DNA of 64,000 nucleotides from the NCBI RefSeq assembly GCF_000317555.1, contig NC_019746.1, forward strand, positions 1-64,000, given 5' to 3'. Below, piece by piece: positions 44,068 through 52,902 of this stretch; position 1 is the stretch's first letter; every line of letters begins with the position of its first letter. The notes beneath the pieces are model-generated. The model was not told where the DNA came from and searched no databases. It saw only the letters and a list, made by a program, of their open reading frames with translations. This DNA comes from Gloeocapsa sp. PCC 7428 (GTDB lineage: Bacteria > Cyanobacteriota > Cyanobacteriia > Cyanobacteriales > Chroococcidiopsidaceae). The translations under genes were made by a program, and so were the position numbers.

Positions 44068-45108
44068 ATGAGCAACTATGCAGTGGAAATGAAACAAACG
44101 GCACAGGCAATGGTAGCTGCTGGTAAGGGCATCCTAGCAATGGATGAAAGTAATGGCACGTGTAACAAGCGGTTTGAAAAACTGGGCATCCCTGCTACAG
44201 AAGATCGGCGACGGGCATATCGCGAGCTAATTCTCACAACTCCTGGACTGGGTGAATTTATCAGTGGTGCTATTTTGTACGATGAGACGATTCGCCAATC
44301 AACTCAAGCGGGAGTCCCGTTTGTCAAGGTAATGCAGGATGGTGGAATGATTCCTGGCATCAAAGTAGATACGGGTGCGAAAGATTTAGCAGGACATCCG
44401 CAAGAGAAAGTCACTGAAGGACTCGATGGATTGCGCGATCGCATTGCCGAGTATTACAAAATGGGTGCTCGGTTTGCTAAATGGCGTGCAGTCATAACGA
44501 TAGGAGAAGGCATTCCTAGTCGTGCTTGCATTGAAGCTAATGCCCATGCGCTGGCGCGTTACGTTGCTTTGTGCCAAGAGGGAGGATTAGTACCCATTGT
44601 GGAGCCGGAAGTTTTGATTGATGGCAACCATACCATCGAACGCTGCTATGAAGTTACGGATGAAACACTACACGCAGTATTTGTGCAGTTATATCGCCAG
44701 GGTGTCGCCTATGACCAAATGATTCTTAAACCTAGCATGATCATTTCGGGTTTAGCGTGTCCAATTCAAGCTCCTGCAGAACAAGTCGCAGAGATGACAA
44801 TTCAGTGCTTATTAAAGAACGTTCCGGTAAGCGTACCTGGTGTCGCTTTTCTCTCTGGCGGACAAAGCAATAAACAGGCGAGTGAGCATCTCAATCTGAT
44901 GAATGCCAAATACAAATCGCATTGTCCGTGGCAAATTACCTTCTCCTATGCACGCGCTATTCAACAGCCTGCATTAGAAACCTGGCGTGGTAATGATGCG
45001 AATGTAGCTCAAGCACAGCAACAACTACTACATCGAGCAAAGTGCAACAGTGCCGCAAGTTTAGGGCAGTATCGTGCAGAGATGGAACGCGATCTTGCGT
45101 TAGTGTAA
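44068..45108 (+). CDS. fda: Fructose-bisphosphate aldolase, class I
   Basis: A 346-residue class I (Schiff-base, metal-independent) aldolase. Signature segments include ILAMDESNGTCNKRFE, FAKWRAVITIGEG and MILKPSMIISG, whose Lys is the Schiff-base residue. The start chosen (MSNYAVEM) lies 8 bases after an AAGGAG site; an in-frame Met 8 codons earlier overlaps that site. It cleaves fructose-1,6-bisphosphate in glycolysis and the Calvin cycle. Because it needs no metal, it can replace the class II enzyme when iron or zinc is short, which fits the flavodoxin nearby. A paralogous copy at 34253 has been reduced to a remnant. Confidence 0.93.
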   Translation: MSNYAVEMKQTAQAMVAAGKGILAMDESNGTCNKRFEKLGIPATEDRRRAYRELILTTPGLGEFISGAILYDETIRQSTQAGVPFVKVMQDGGMIPGIKVDTGAKDLAGHPQEKVTEGLDGLRDRIAEYYKMGARFAKWRAVITIGEGIPSRACIEANAHALARYVALCQEGGLVPIVEPEVLIDGNHTIERCYEVTDETLHAVFVQLYRQGVAYDQMILKPSMIISGLACPIQAPAEQVAEMTIQCLLKNVPVSVPGVAFLSGGQSNKQASEHLNLMNAKYKSHCPWQITFSYARAIQQPALETWRGNDANVAQAQQQLLHRAKCNSAASLGQYRAEMERDLALV

Positions 45109-45204
45109 GTATCAGTCAATTCTAAGTTGGTAAGTCTGCAATTGCTCAGCGCAGCCTTAGCCCGACTTTAAATTGCTGATAACGTACTGTTGATTTCTAC
45201 TTTA

Positions 45205-45384
45205 ATGCAACCACCAATAGGCTTACGACAACGCGAACTCTGCGAGAAATTGGGTCTTGACTGCAGATTACTGGCAACAAGAGCCAAACAACAAAGAATC
45301 AGTACCCACGCCTATATTCAGCAAGTCACGGGTTGGAGCTTGCACAACGAACTGTATTACCCACCACAAAGGAGAGAACAATGA
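45205..45384 (+). CDS. Small HTH-like protein, copy 2
   Basis: A 59-residue protein, MQPPIGLRQRELCEKLGLDCRLL, ending NELYYPPQRREQ, paralogous to 34357-34539. The predicted helices around RELCEKLGLDCRLLATRAKQQ and STHAYIQQVTGW suggest a compact DNA-binding fold. Its stop overlaps the ATG of the methyltransferase (ATGA at 45381), so the two are translationally coupled. Function unknown. Confidence 0.65.
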   Translation: MQPPIGLRQRELCEKLGLDCRLLATRAKQQRISTHAYIQQVTGWSLHNELYYPPQRREQ

Positions 45385-46418
45385 AACTCACTCTCGGTGC
45401 TGATAATTTACTTGAAGGTGCAGTTTTGCAAGCTGGACTTATTCCCCAAGCTGCATTACTCCCTGTACTCAGTATGGGCTTGAGCCAAGTAGCGATCGCC
45501 GCGATTCGGTTGAATGTGTTCGAGCATCTACATCAACAAACAATGACGGCGACTGAACTCGCCGCAGCAATCGATGCTGATGAATTTGGGGTGCAAGTTC
45601 TCTTAGAAAGCTTAGAAGGATTTGGACTCGTGCAGCGCCAGCACGAACGCTATCAATTGACTCAAGACGCAATTCAATACTTCACGGATTCTGGAAATCG
45701 CAGTAGAAAAGACTTTGTTTATTTTTTCTTGAGTGATGTCAGTCGCAATCTCGCACAACTAGAAGATAAAATTCGCACAAGCAAGCGGTCAAACTTTCAC
45801 TTTGCACCACCCTCATCTGAGTGTTGGGCAAATTACCTAACATTTCTCGAAAGCTATCCGCAGCGATCGCTCCCCAAATTGATCAAATGGGCAAAGTTTG
45901 ATCGTCCACCGCAGCGCCTTCTTGATGTCGCAGGTGGTCCCGCGCAGTATAGTATCGCCTTTTGTCAAAAATACCCCGACTTGAACACCGATATCCTCGA
46001 ATTGCCACAAACTGTTGAATATGGAACGACTGTCGTTGCCAAAGCTAACTTGAGCGATCGCATTCAGTATATAACTGGAAACTTGCTAGAAGACGAATGG
46101 GGTAGTAATTATGATGTCGTTTTGCTATTTAACATCTTGCATAACTTATCCGCAGAACAATGTCAGGTTGCCATCCAAAAAGCATTTCAGGCATTGCGCG
46201 CCAACGGAACACTCCTGATCCTAGAACCATTTCATCCTGGCAATACCCGCAAACTAACTGCATTTGAAGGATTTATCTCGCTTGTGTACTTTGCAATGAG
46301 CGGCGCGCGTACCTGGTCAAAACCAACGCTGCAACAATGGCTCATTCAAGCTAATTTTGTCAAGTTGCGATTTTCGCAACAGCAGATGACTCTCCTCATT
46401 GCTGCAACAAAACCATAG
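45381..46418 (+). CDS. O-methyltransferase, family 2 type (HTH plus SAM domain)
   Basis: A 345-residue enzyme. The N-terminal winged-helix dimerisation domain (VAIAAIRLNVFEHLHQQTMTATELAAAI) is followed by the SAM fold: RLLDVAGGPAQYSIAFCQ, DILELPQTVEYG, then DVVLLFNILHNLSAEQCQ and LLILEPFHP. This layout is shared by small-molecule O-methyltransferases of secondary metabolism. The start at 45381 has an AAAGGAGAG site. It is coupled to the small HTH-like gene and may tailor a product of the neighbouring NRPS genes; the substrate is unknown. Confidence 0.85.
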   Translation: MKLTLGADNLLEGAVLQAGLIPQAALLPVLSMGLSQVAIAAIRLNVFEHLHQQTMTATELAAAIDADEFGVQVLLESLEGFGLVQRQHERYQLTQDAIQYFTDSGNRSRKDFVYFFLSDVSRNLAQLEDKIRTSKRSNFHFAPPSSECWANYLTFLESYPQRSLPKLIKWAKFDRPPQRLLDVAGGPAQYSIAFCQKYPDLNTDILELPQTVEYGTTVVAKANLSDRIQYITGNLLEDEWGSNYDVVLLFNILHNLSAEQCQVAIQKAFQALRANGTLLILEPFHPGNTRKLTAFEGFISLVYFAMSGARTWSKPTLQQWLIQANFVKLRFSQQQMTLLIAATKP

Positions 46419-46460
46419 CGCTCTGCAATTATCTCCAGCACATCAACAAAATGTAACACA

Positions 46461-46967
46461 ATGACAAGCGGACTATTTTACGGAACCGAAACTGGAAGTA
46501 CAGAAATAGCTGCCAAAGCAATTCAGCAAGAATTAGGTAGCGAACTCGTGACCTTATATCCTATTTACAACACCGAAGCTAGCGACTTTGAGCAATACAA
46601 GTATATTATTATTGGCTGTCCAACTTGGAATATTGGCGAGTTATCGTCCGATTGGCAAGGATTTTACGATGAGTTAGATGATATCGACTTTCAAGGCAAG
46701 AAAGTTGCTTATTTTGGGTTAGGCGATCAATTGGGCTACGATGATAATTTTGTAGATGCAATCGGAATTTTAGAGGCAAAAATTTCGGCGCTTGGTGGTA
46801 CGACGGTTGGCTATTGGTCTACAGAAGGTTATGAGTTTCGGCAATCTAAAGCGGTGCAAGATGGTAAATTTGTTGGGTTGGCTTTAGATGAAACGAGCCA
46901 ATCTGACTTAAGCGAAAAGCGAATTAAAGCTTGGGTTGCTCAAATTAAACAAGAATTTGGCTTGTAA
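46461..46967 (+). CDS. isiB: Flavodoxin
   Basis: A 168-residue long-chain flavodoxin. The FMN phosphate loop reads FYGTETGSTE, followed by GCPTWNIGELSSDW and FGLGDQLGYDDNF, the two isoalloxazine-binding loops. Flavodoxin replaces ferredoxin as photosynthetic electron carrier when iron is scarce, so it is a marker of the iron-stress response. It stands near a receptor, a binding protein and a PchR-like regulator. No clear operator could be assigned upstream. Confidence 0.95.
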   Translation: MTSGLFYGTETGSTEIAAKAIQQELGSELVTLYPIYNTEASDFEQYKYIIIGCPTWNIGELSSDWQGFYDELDDIDFQGKKVAYFGLGDQLGYDDNFVDAIGILEAKISALGGTTVGYWSTEGYEFRQSKAVQDGKFVGLALDETSQSDLSEKRIKAWVAQIKQEFGL

Positions 46968-47175
46968 ATTGTACCGAAGAAAGGCAGAAGATTTAAGTAA
47001 ACATTTCTACCAAAAGATAAAGATTTAGTCTTCTGTATTTTGCTATTTGGTTTTAAGCAGAGCGAATTTATTGATGGAAAGCCTGACATTTGTATCAAAG
47101 TCCCTAATATAGAATATAAAAACCCCTATTCTATTAACGAAATTTCCCTTTTATCCCCTGCCTTCTCAGACAATA

Positions 47176-47475
47176 ATGTATCTTAATTCAACATCTCCAA
47201 CACCAGAATCGTGTGAAGCTGTGTATCCCGACTTAGCAAGTGCAATTCGCTGTGTGCGCGAACAGTGGTGCGAACTTCATGGATATACGGAACCATTTTG
47301 TCGCAATGGTGTGTGGTGGGTATTTCCGCCCAATGGAGTTATACCCGTGTGCATTCGAGATGTTATGAATTCTGATAAAGGGCAATGGGTGCGAATTGGT
47401 CGTGTTTCAGTTGCAATCTTACCCGATGGTTCATTTGCGATCGCGCCCAAATCAACTTCTGATCGCACAGATTAA
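47176..47475 (+). CDS. Small protein of unknown function
   Basis: A 99-residue product with no recognised family. It contains EQWCELHGYTEPFCRNGVWWVFPPNGVIPVCI and then a GQWVRIGRVSVAILPDGSFAI segment that looks like a beta hairpin. There is no signal peptide. The upstream spacer 46968-47175 holds no gene; it includes a weak hairpin (CAGAAGA with TCTTCTG) after the flavodoxin gene. Confidence 0.55.
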   Translation: MYLNSTSPTPESCEAVYPDLASAIRCVREQWCELHGYTEPFCRNGVWWVFPPNGVIPVCIRDVMNSDKGQWVRIGRVSVAILPDGSFAIAPKSTSDRTD

Positions 47476-47616
47476 TGACGCAAAACCCCGATTGTTGGTG
47501 TCGATTTAATTTTAGTTCTAGAAAAAGGTATCTTGGCAAACGAGGAACTCATCTAAAACTTCTCCCACAATAAGAGCGATAAACTCCATTATGGAATGCA
47601 CAGTTGTTGCAAACGC

Positions 47617-48810
47617 ATGAATCAAAATCTTAGTAAAATTCCCCGCAATGTTTGGATTTTAGGGCTTGGTAGTTTGCTAACAGATATTAGCTCCGAAATG
47701 ATTCATTCGCTGTTACCTTTATTTTTAGTTTCGGTCTTAGGAGCAAGTGTATTAACTGTTGGGCTAATCGAAGGAGTCGCCGAAGCAACCGCTTCGCTTT
47801 TGAAAGTTTTTTCAGGTACTTTAAGTGATTATCTAGGACACCGCAAGCAATTAGTTGTACTAGGTTATGGATTATCAACATTAGTGAAACCGCTGTTTGC
47901 TTTAACGACAAGCCCTACTGGAGTTTTGATCGCGCGGTTTGGCGATCGCTTTGGTAAAGGTATTCGCGTAGCACCCCGCAATGCTTTAGTTGCTGATTCA
48001 ACAAACCCAGAAAATCGCGGTGCTGCTTATGGATTACGTCAATCTCTGGATACAATTGGTGCCTTTTTAGGACCAATAATTGCTTTTAGTTTAATGGCAG
48101 CTTCTCAACAAAATTTTCGCCTTGTTTTTTGGTTAGCACTCATCCCAGGTATTCTGGCAGTCATCGTATTAGCAGGAGGTTTACGTGAAGCTAAAGTAAA
48201 CACCGCTAATAAAAATTATACTTCTTTTCGTTGGCAATTAAACAGTTTAAATAGTGAATATTGGATACTTGTTGTAGTAGCACTAATATTCAATTTAGGG
48301 AACTCTAGCAACGCTTTTTTGCTGTTACGCGCGTCGCAAATTGGTATTTCTGCTCCACTAGTACCATTAACAGTAGTTGTCATGAATATCGCTTATTCTT
48401 TTAGTGCTTATCCAGTAGGAATACTGAGCGATCGCCTAGGTAGATTTAAACTATTAGTTGGTGGATTTGTACTATACGCTCTAGTATATATTGGTTTTGC
48501 CTTTGCACAAACACCTTGGCAAATTTGGGGATTATTTGCTTTTTATGGATTGTATTTAGGCATGACTCAGGGTATAATGCTCGCGCTCATTTCTGATAAA
48601 GTACCACCTCAGCTACGCGGTACTGCGTTTGGTTTTCTAAACTTAGTTGTAGGATTTGCGCTACTCCCTGCGAGTTTATTAGCTGGTAGTTTATGGGAAT
48701 TGGGCAGTTCGCAAGCAACTTTTATTACAGGTAGCTTATTCGCAATTCTCGCAACATTATTATTGATAGCTCATAGAAATAAATATGAGAACTCTCATGG
48801 TGATTGGTAA
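47617..48810 (+). CDS. MFS transporter
   Basis: A 397-residue major facilitator protein with about 12 membrane segments. The loop 2-3 motif appears as GTLSDYLGHRKQLV and its counterpart in the second half as GILSDRLGRFKLLV. The start chosen is MNQNLSKIPRN; a start 7 codons earlier exists. It lies 61 bp before the orphan NRPS on the same strand, so it could export that peptide, and siderophore exporters of this type are known. No substrate can be read from the sequence. Confidence 0.88.
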   Translation: MNQNLSKIPRNVWILGLGSLLTDISSEMIHSLLPLFLVSVLGASVLTVGLIEGVAEATASLLKVFSGTLSDYLGHRKQLVVLGYGLSTLVKPLFALTTSPTGVLIARFGDRFGKGIRVAPRNALVADSTNPENRGAAYGLRQSLDTIGAFLGPIIAFSLMAASQQNFRLVFWLALIPGILAVIVLAGGLREAKVNTANKNYTSFRWQLNSLNSEYWILVVVALIFNLGNSSNAFLLLRASQIGISAPLVPLTVVVMNIAYSFSAYPVGILSDRLGRFKLLVGGFVLYALVYIGFAFAQTPWQIWGLFAFYGLYLGMTQGIMLALISDKVPPQLRGTAFGFLNLVVGFALLPASLLAGSLWELGSSQATFITGSLFAILATLLLIAHRNKYENSHGDW

Positions 48811-48871
48811 CTGGTAATAGGTCATTGCCAGAAACAGTCATTACCCATTACCTACCTACAGAAGGAGATTC

Positions 48872-51800
48872 ATGACATCAACGAACACTAAACAGATTGA
48901 GGACATTTATCCACTTTCTCCAATGCAGCAGGGAATGCTGTTTCATAGTCTCTATGCTCCTAATTCAGGAGTTTATATAATTCAGGTTAGTTTTGAAGTC
49001 TCTGGTGTCCTCGATATCACAGCATTTGAACAAGCTTGGCAAAAAGTAGCTGAACGTTATGCAGTATTACGCACAGCATTTGTTTGGGAGAAAGTAGAAC
49101 AGCCGCTACAGGTGGTCGGACGAAAAATTAAAATTCCAATAATTTTTTTAGATTGGCGATCAATCGATATCAAAACTCAACAACAACAGCTTGACACCTT
49201 ACTACAAAATCAACGCCAAGCAGGATTCAATCTAGCAAAAGCACCTTTAATGAATTTGACTTTAATTCATAAACAGCTAGAATTATATCAATGTGTTTGG
49301 AACTATCATCACCTCTTACTCGATGGATGGTCTGTTTCTTTATTGCTTGGAGAAGTTTTAACTTGCTACACAGCTTTGAGTAAAAATCAAGCATTAACTC
49401 TAGAAAAAACAACTCCCTACCGCGATTATATTGCTTGGTTACAACAGCAAGATATAGCCCAAAGCCGACAATTTTGGTGCAAAACTTTGGCAGGATTTAC
49501 CACACCCACACCTTTTAAAGTAGATAAAAAATCACATTTAACTCAAACTAATACTAACAATCAAGAACAGGAGAAAAAACTATCGCCACAAACTTCATCA
49601 CAATTACAAGCTTTTGCTAAACAGCACAAATTGACACTTAATACTCTGATTCAAGGTGCTTTCGCCTTGATGTTAAGTCGATACAGTGGTGAAAATGATA
49701 TCGTTTTCGGTGCAACTTGTTCGGGTCGTCCAGCATCATTACCCAACTCGGAATCAATAGTAGGTTTACTTATTAATTCTCTACCAATGCGAGTACAAAT
49801 TAAGCCGCTGCAAAAAGTTATTCCCTGGTTGCACCAACTTCAGCAGCAACAAACCGAATTACAGCAATACGAATATACTCCATTGTTTGAAATTCAGCGT
49901 TGGAGCAATGTTGATCGAGGACTACCTTTATTTGAAAGTTTAGTTATATTTGAAAATTATCCTGTAAAATCAGTAGCAGACATCAATATTCAAAATATCT
50001 ACACAATTGAGCAAAATAATTATCCTTTATCACTTTACATTGCAGTTGATTCAGTACTAAATTTACGAATTTTATATGATGGCGAGCGCTTTGAATCCAC
50101 AACAATATCACGGATGCTTGATCATTTACAAACATTGCTGGAAGCTATATTAATTAATCCAGAATGCTGTTTGTCAGAATTACCTACATTAACATCTGCT
50201 GAACGCGGATTATTTAGGCAATGGAATAATACAAAAACTGAAATATTTCCACAATGTATTCACCAATTAATTGCTACTCAAGCACAAAAAACGCCTGATG
50301 CGATCGCCGCCGTTTTTGAAAACGAACACATTACCTATGAACAACTCAATACACGTGCTAATCAACTAGCACACTATCTACTGCAAGTAACCTACATCAC
50401 AACAGAAACGAGAGTAGGAGTTTGTTTAAATCGTAGTATTGCCATGCTAATCGGGCTACTCGGAACCCTTAAAGCTGGTAGTACTTATGTCCCGCTTGAT
50501 CCCAGCTATCCACCCGAAAGGTTGCAGTATATGCTCGAAGATGCTGGAGTCAATGTAATCTTAACGCAAGACAATATCAGATTACCTCTAGTACCACACG
50601 CTATCAATATCAATCTCGATCGCGACTGGGAGATGATTGCACACTACAGCGAAGACAATCCACCTCATCAAATCATACCAAAGCATCTAGCGTATATTAT
50701 CTACACCTCCGGCTCTACCGGCAACCCCAAAGGCGTACAAGTTGTACACTCTGCCTTAGTGAATGTACTACAAAGTATGCAGCAACATTTGCAAATAACA
50801 TCCGACGATCGCTGGTTGGCAGTAACAACGATCGCATTTGACATCGCCGCAGTCGAGTTGTATTTACCGCTGATCGTTGGCGCAAGTGTTGTTATTAATA
50901 GCACCCATGCCATTGATGGCAACAGCTTACAACAATATTTAACAATGCAGCAAGCAACCGTGATGCAAGCGACACCTGCAACATGGAACTTACTTATTGA
51001 TAGCGGCTGGCGCGGTAGTCAAAACCTAAAAGCAATCAGTGGTGGTGAAGCATTATCAAGTACATTAGTGAAGCAATTACTCGCACGCGCAACGCAAGTA
51101 TGGAACGTATACGGACCAACTGAAACAACAATATGGTCAAGTATATTTTACTTAACGGAAGAAAACACCGAACTTACTACAACTCCCATTGGTAAACCGC
51201 TGGCGAATACACAGTTTTATGTGCTTGATGAGACTTTGCAACCTGTGCCAATTGGCGTACCAGGAGAACTATACATTGGTGGTGCAGGCATAGCACGCGG
51301 CTATTGGCATCAACCTGAGTTAACTGCGACGAAGTTTATTCCCAATCCGTTCACAACAGATGGTCGTGAACGGTTATACCGAACAGGAGATTTGGTACGT
51401 TATCGCAGTGATGGAGCGCTGGAATATCTAGAACGCATCGACTACCAAGTCAAGTTGCGGGGTTTTCGGATTGAATTGGGAGAGATTGCAACAGTATTGA
51501 CTCAACATCCACAGGTACAACAAGCCGTTGTTGTGTTGCATCATGACGAGAACTGCGAGGATCGTTTGGTTGCTTATGTTGTGCTGACGGCAGATTGTGG
51601 CACTAATCTCGCGAGTACGTTGCGGCACTTTTTGACGACGAAATTGCCAGCATACATGATTCCCTCCGTATTTATATCGATTGACAAACTGCCACTTACA
51701 GCTAACGGTAAAATTGACCGCAAAGCTTTACCCGTTCCAGAACTAACTCGCCCAGAACTTGAGACTCAATATGCGATCCCAAGGACAGAAGTCGAGCAAG

Positions 51801-52111
51801 CGATCGCCCAAATTTGGCAACAAGTCCTCAAAGTAGACAAAATTGGTATTCATGATAATTTTTTCGAGTTAGGTGGACATTCTTTATTGATGGTCAAAGT
51901 TCACAACCAGCTCCGTGCCAAATTTACCTTTAATATTTCTTTAGTGGAAATGTTTCGTCATCCGACGATCAGCGCACTTACAGACTACTTCAGTCAAGCA
52001 AATGATCCAAAACTTCAACTAGAGGATTTTAGAAGCGAAGAACTAGCAGCAGGGAAGCTACGTTTGCATCAACGTTTGCAACGAAGGAAGCGACCAATAA
52101 ACGGGAACTAG
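48872..52111 (+). CDS. Orphan NRPS module, C-A-PCP
   Basis: A single-module synthetase preceded by an AGAAGGAGA site. The C domain (about 1-440) begins IEDIYPLSPMQQGMLFHSL and keeps HHLLLDGWS, the pattern of domains that follow an epimerised residue. The A domain (about 455-950) pocket reads DIVQIGVIW, close to Gly-type codes and to A1 of the 11720 gene. The PCP has Ser1004 in GGHS. About 45 basic residues follow the PCP and could be a docking tail. There is no loading, reductase or thioesterase domain, so it must work with another line, possibly the main cluster 16 kb upstream. Confidence 0.93.
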   Translation: MTSTNTKQIEDIYPLSPMQQGMLFHSLYAPNSGVYIIQVSFEVSGVLDITAFEQAWQKVAERYAVLRTAFVWEKVEQPLQVVGRKIKIPIIFLDWRSIDIKTQQQQLDTLLQNQRQAGFNLAKAPLMNLTLIHKQLELYQCVWNYHHLLLDGWSVSLLLGEVLTCYTALSKNQALTLEKTTPYRDYIAWLQQQDIAQSRQFWCKTLAGFTTPTPFKVDKKSHLTQTNTNNQEQEKKLSPQTSSQLQAFAKQHKLTLNTLIQGAFALMLSRYSGENDIVFGATCSGRPASLPNSESIVGLLINSLPMRVQIKPLQKVIPWLHQLQQQQTELQQYEYTPLFEIQRWSNVDRGLPLFESLVIFENYPVKSVADINIQNIYTIEQNNYPLSLYIAVDSVLNLRILYDGERFESTTISRMLDHLQTLLEAILINPECCLSELPTLTSAERGLFRQWNNTKTEIFPQCIHQLIATQAQKTPDAIAAVFENEHITYEQLNTRANQLAHYLLQVTYITTETRVGVCLNRSIAMLIGLLGTLKAGSTYVPLDPSYPPERLQYMLEDAGVNVILTQDNIRLPLVPHAININLDRDWEMIAHYSEDNPPHQIIPKHLAYIIYTSGSTGNPKGVQVVHSALVNVLQSMQQHLQITSDDRWLAVTTIAFDIAAVELYLPLIVGASVVINSTHAIDGNSLQQYLTMQQATVMQATPATWNLLIDSGWRGSQNLKAISGGEALSSTLVKQLLARATQVWNVYGPTETTIWSSIFYLTEENTELTTTPIGKPLANTQFYVLDETLQPVPIGVPGELYIGGAGIARGYWHQPELTATKFIPNPFTTDGRERLYRTGDLVRYRSDGALEYLERIDYQVKLRGFRIELGEIATVLTQHPQVQQAVVVLHHDENCEDRLVAYVVLTADCGTNLASTLRHFLTTKLPAYMIPSVFISIDKLPLTANGKIDRKALPVPELTRPELETQYAIPRTEVEQAIAQIWQQVLKVDKIGIHDNFFELGGHSLLMVKVHNQLRAKFTFNISLVEMFRHPTISALTDYFSQANDPKLQLEDFRSEELAAGKLRLHQRLQRRKRPINGN

Positions 52112-52210
52112 GCGAAAATAGAAGGTTCGTGCAACCAGGGGCAGTGCTCAGTGTTGTCGCAAAAGTCAACCCTTTTTTTGGGCTAAATTGATAAGTAATA
52201 CAAATCATAA

Positions 52211-52285
52211 CTTTGCCTTCTTTGTCTCCTTTTAGGCAAAGTATGCTGGAAATATCTACCCCAGCATGAGGGATTGACCCATGCT
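52211..52285. promoter_or_regulatory. Three adjoining hairpins before the recombinase gene
   Basis: The arms are CTTTGCC (52211-52217) with GGCAAAG (52235-52241), ATGCTGG (52243-52249) with CCAGCAT (52261-52267), and AGCATG-GGG (52263-52272) with CCCATGCT (52278-52285). The last two overlap, and the recombinase ATG at 52281 lies in the final arm. It could be the recombinase's own core site (an internal recombination site) and an operator. Confidence 0.5.
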
Positions 52286-52902
52286 ATTTCTCACCAGCCA
52301 ACTTCCCTTTTCGGCAAAGATATTTTCTCGCCCTCTACCACCACCGAAAAAATCATCCTCATCAGAACGAGAATATCTACGCATCTTGGAAGTCCAAGCC
52401 ATGATGAGCGCCGCCAAAAAAGTAGGTCGTCATGGTGTCAGAGATGCAGCGGTTATTCTACTGATGTTTCGTTACGGGCTGAAAACCGCTGAATTAGTAG
52501 CTCTGAAATGGTCGCAGATAGATTTAGTAGGAGGCTACATCGAAGTCCGAAGAGCCAAACATGGTCATGATAGCATTCATCCCCTACGTTCTCCAGAACT
52601 CAGAGCTTTACGTCAAATTTTCAAGAGTTATCTTGATACCCAATACGTTTTCGTATCAGAACGAAAAGCTCCTCTATCAACTCGCTCAATTCGCCACATC
52701 GTAGCTAGAGCAGGACAATTAGCCCGAATACCATTAATAGCATCATCCCCATCAACTGCGCCACGCTTGTGGCTACTATTTAGCTTCCCTGGGACACGAC
52801 ACTAGGGCAATTCAAGATTATTTAGGTCATAAGAATATTCACTATACAGTTTGTTATATGCAGATGACACCCCAAAGGTTTGAGAGTTTCTTTCCGGATT
52901 AA
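52281..52902 (+). pseudogene. Tyrosine recombinase (TnpI/Xer-like), frameshifted
   Basis: The catalytic domain is readable: first Arg in MLMFRYGLKTAELVALKW-like context, then LSTRSIRHIVARAGQLARIP. After a one-base loss in a C run near 52748 the frame continues as HQLRHACGYYLASLGHDTRAIQDYLGHKN and IHYTVCYMQMTPQRF, with the HxxR box, the second His and a candidate nucleophilic Tyr. The repaired protein is about 206 residues. It probably served as the resolvase of the Tn3-type element. Confidence 0.8.
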
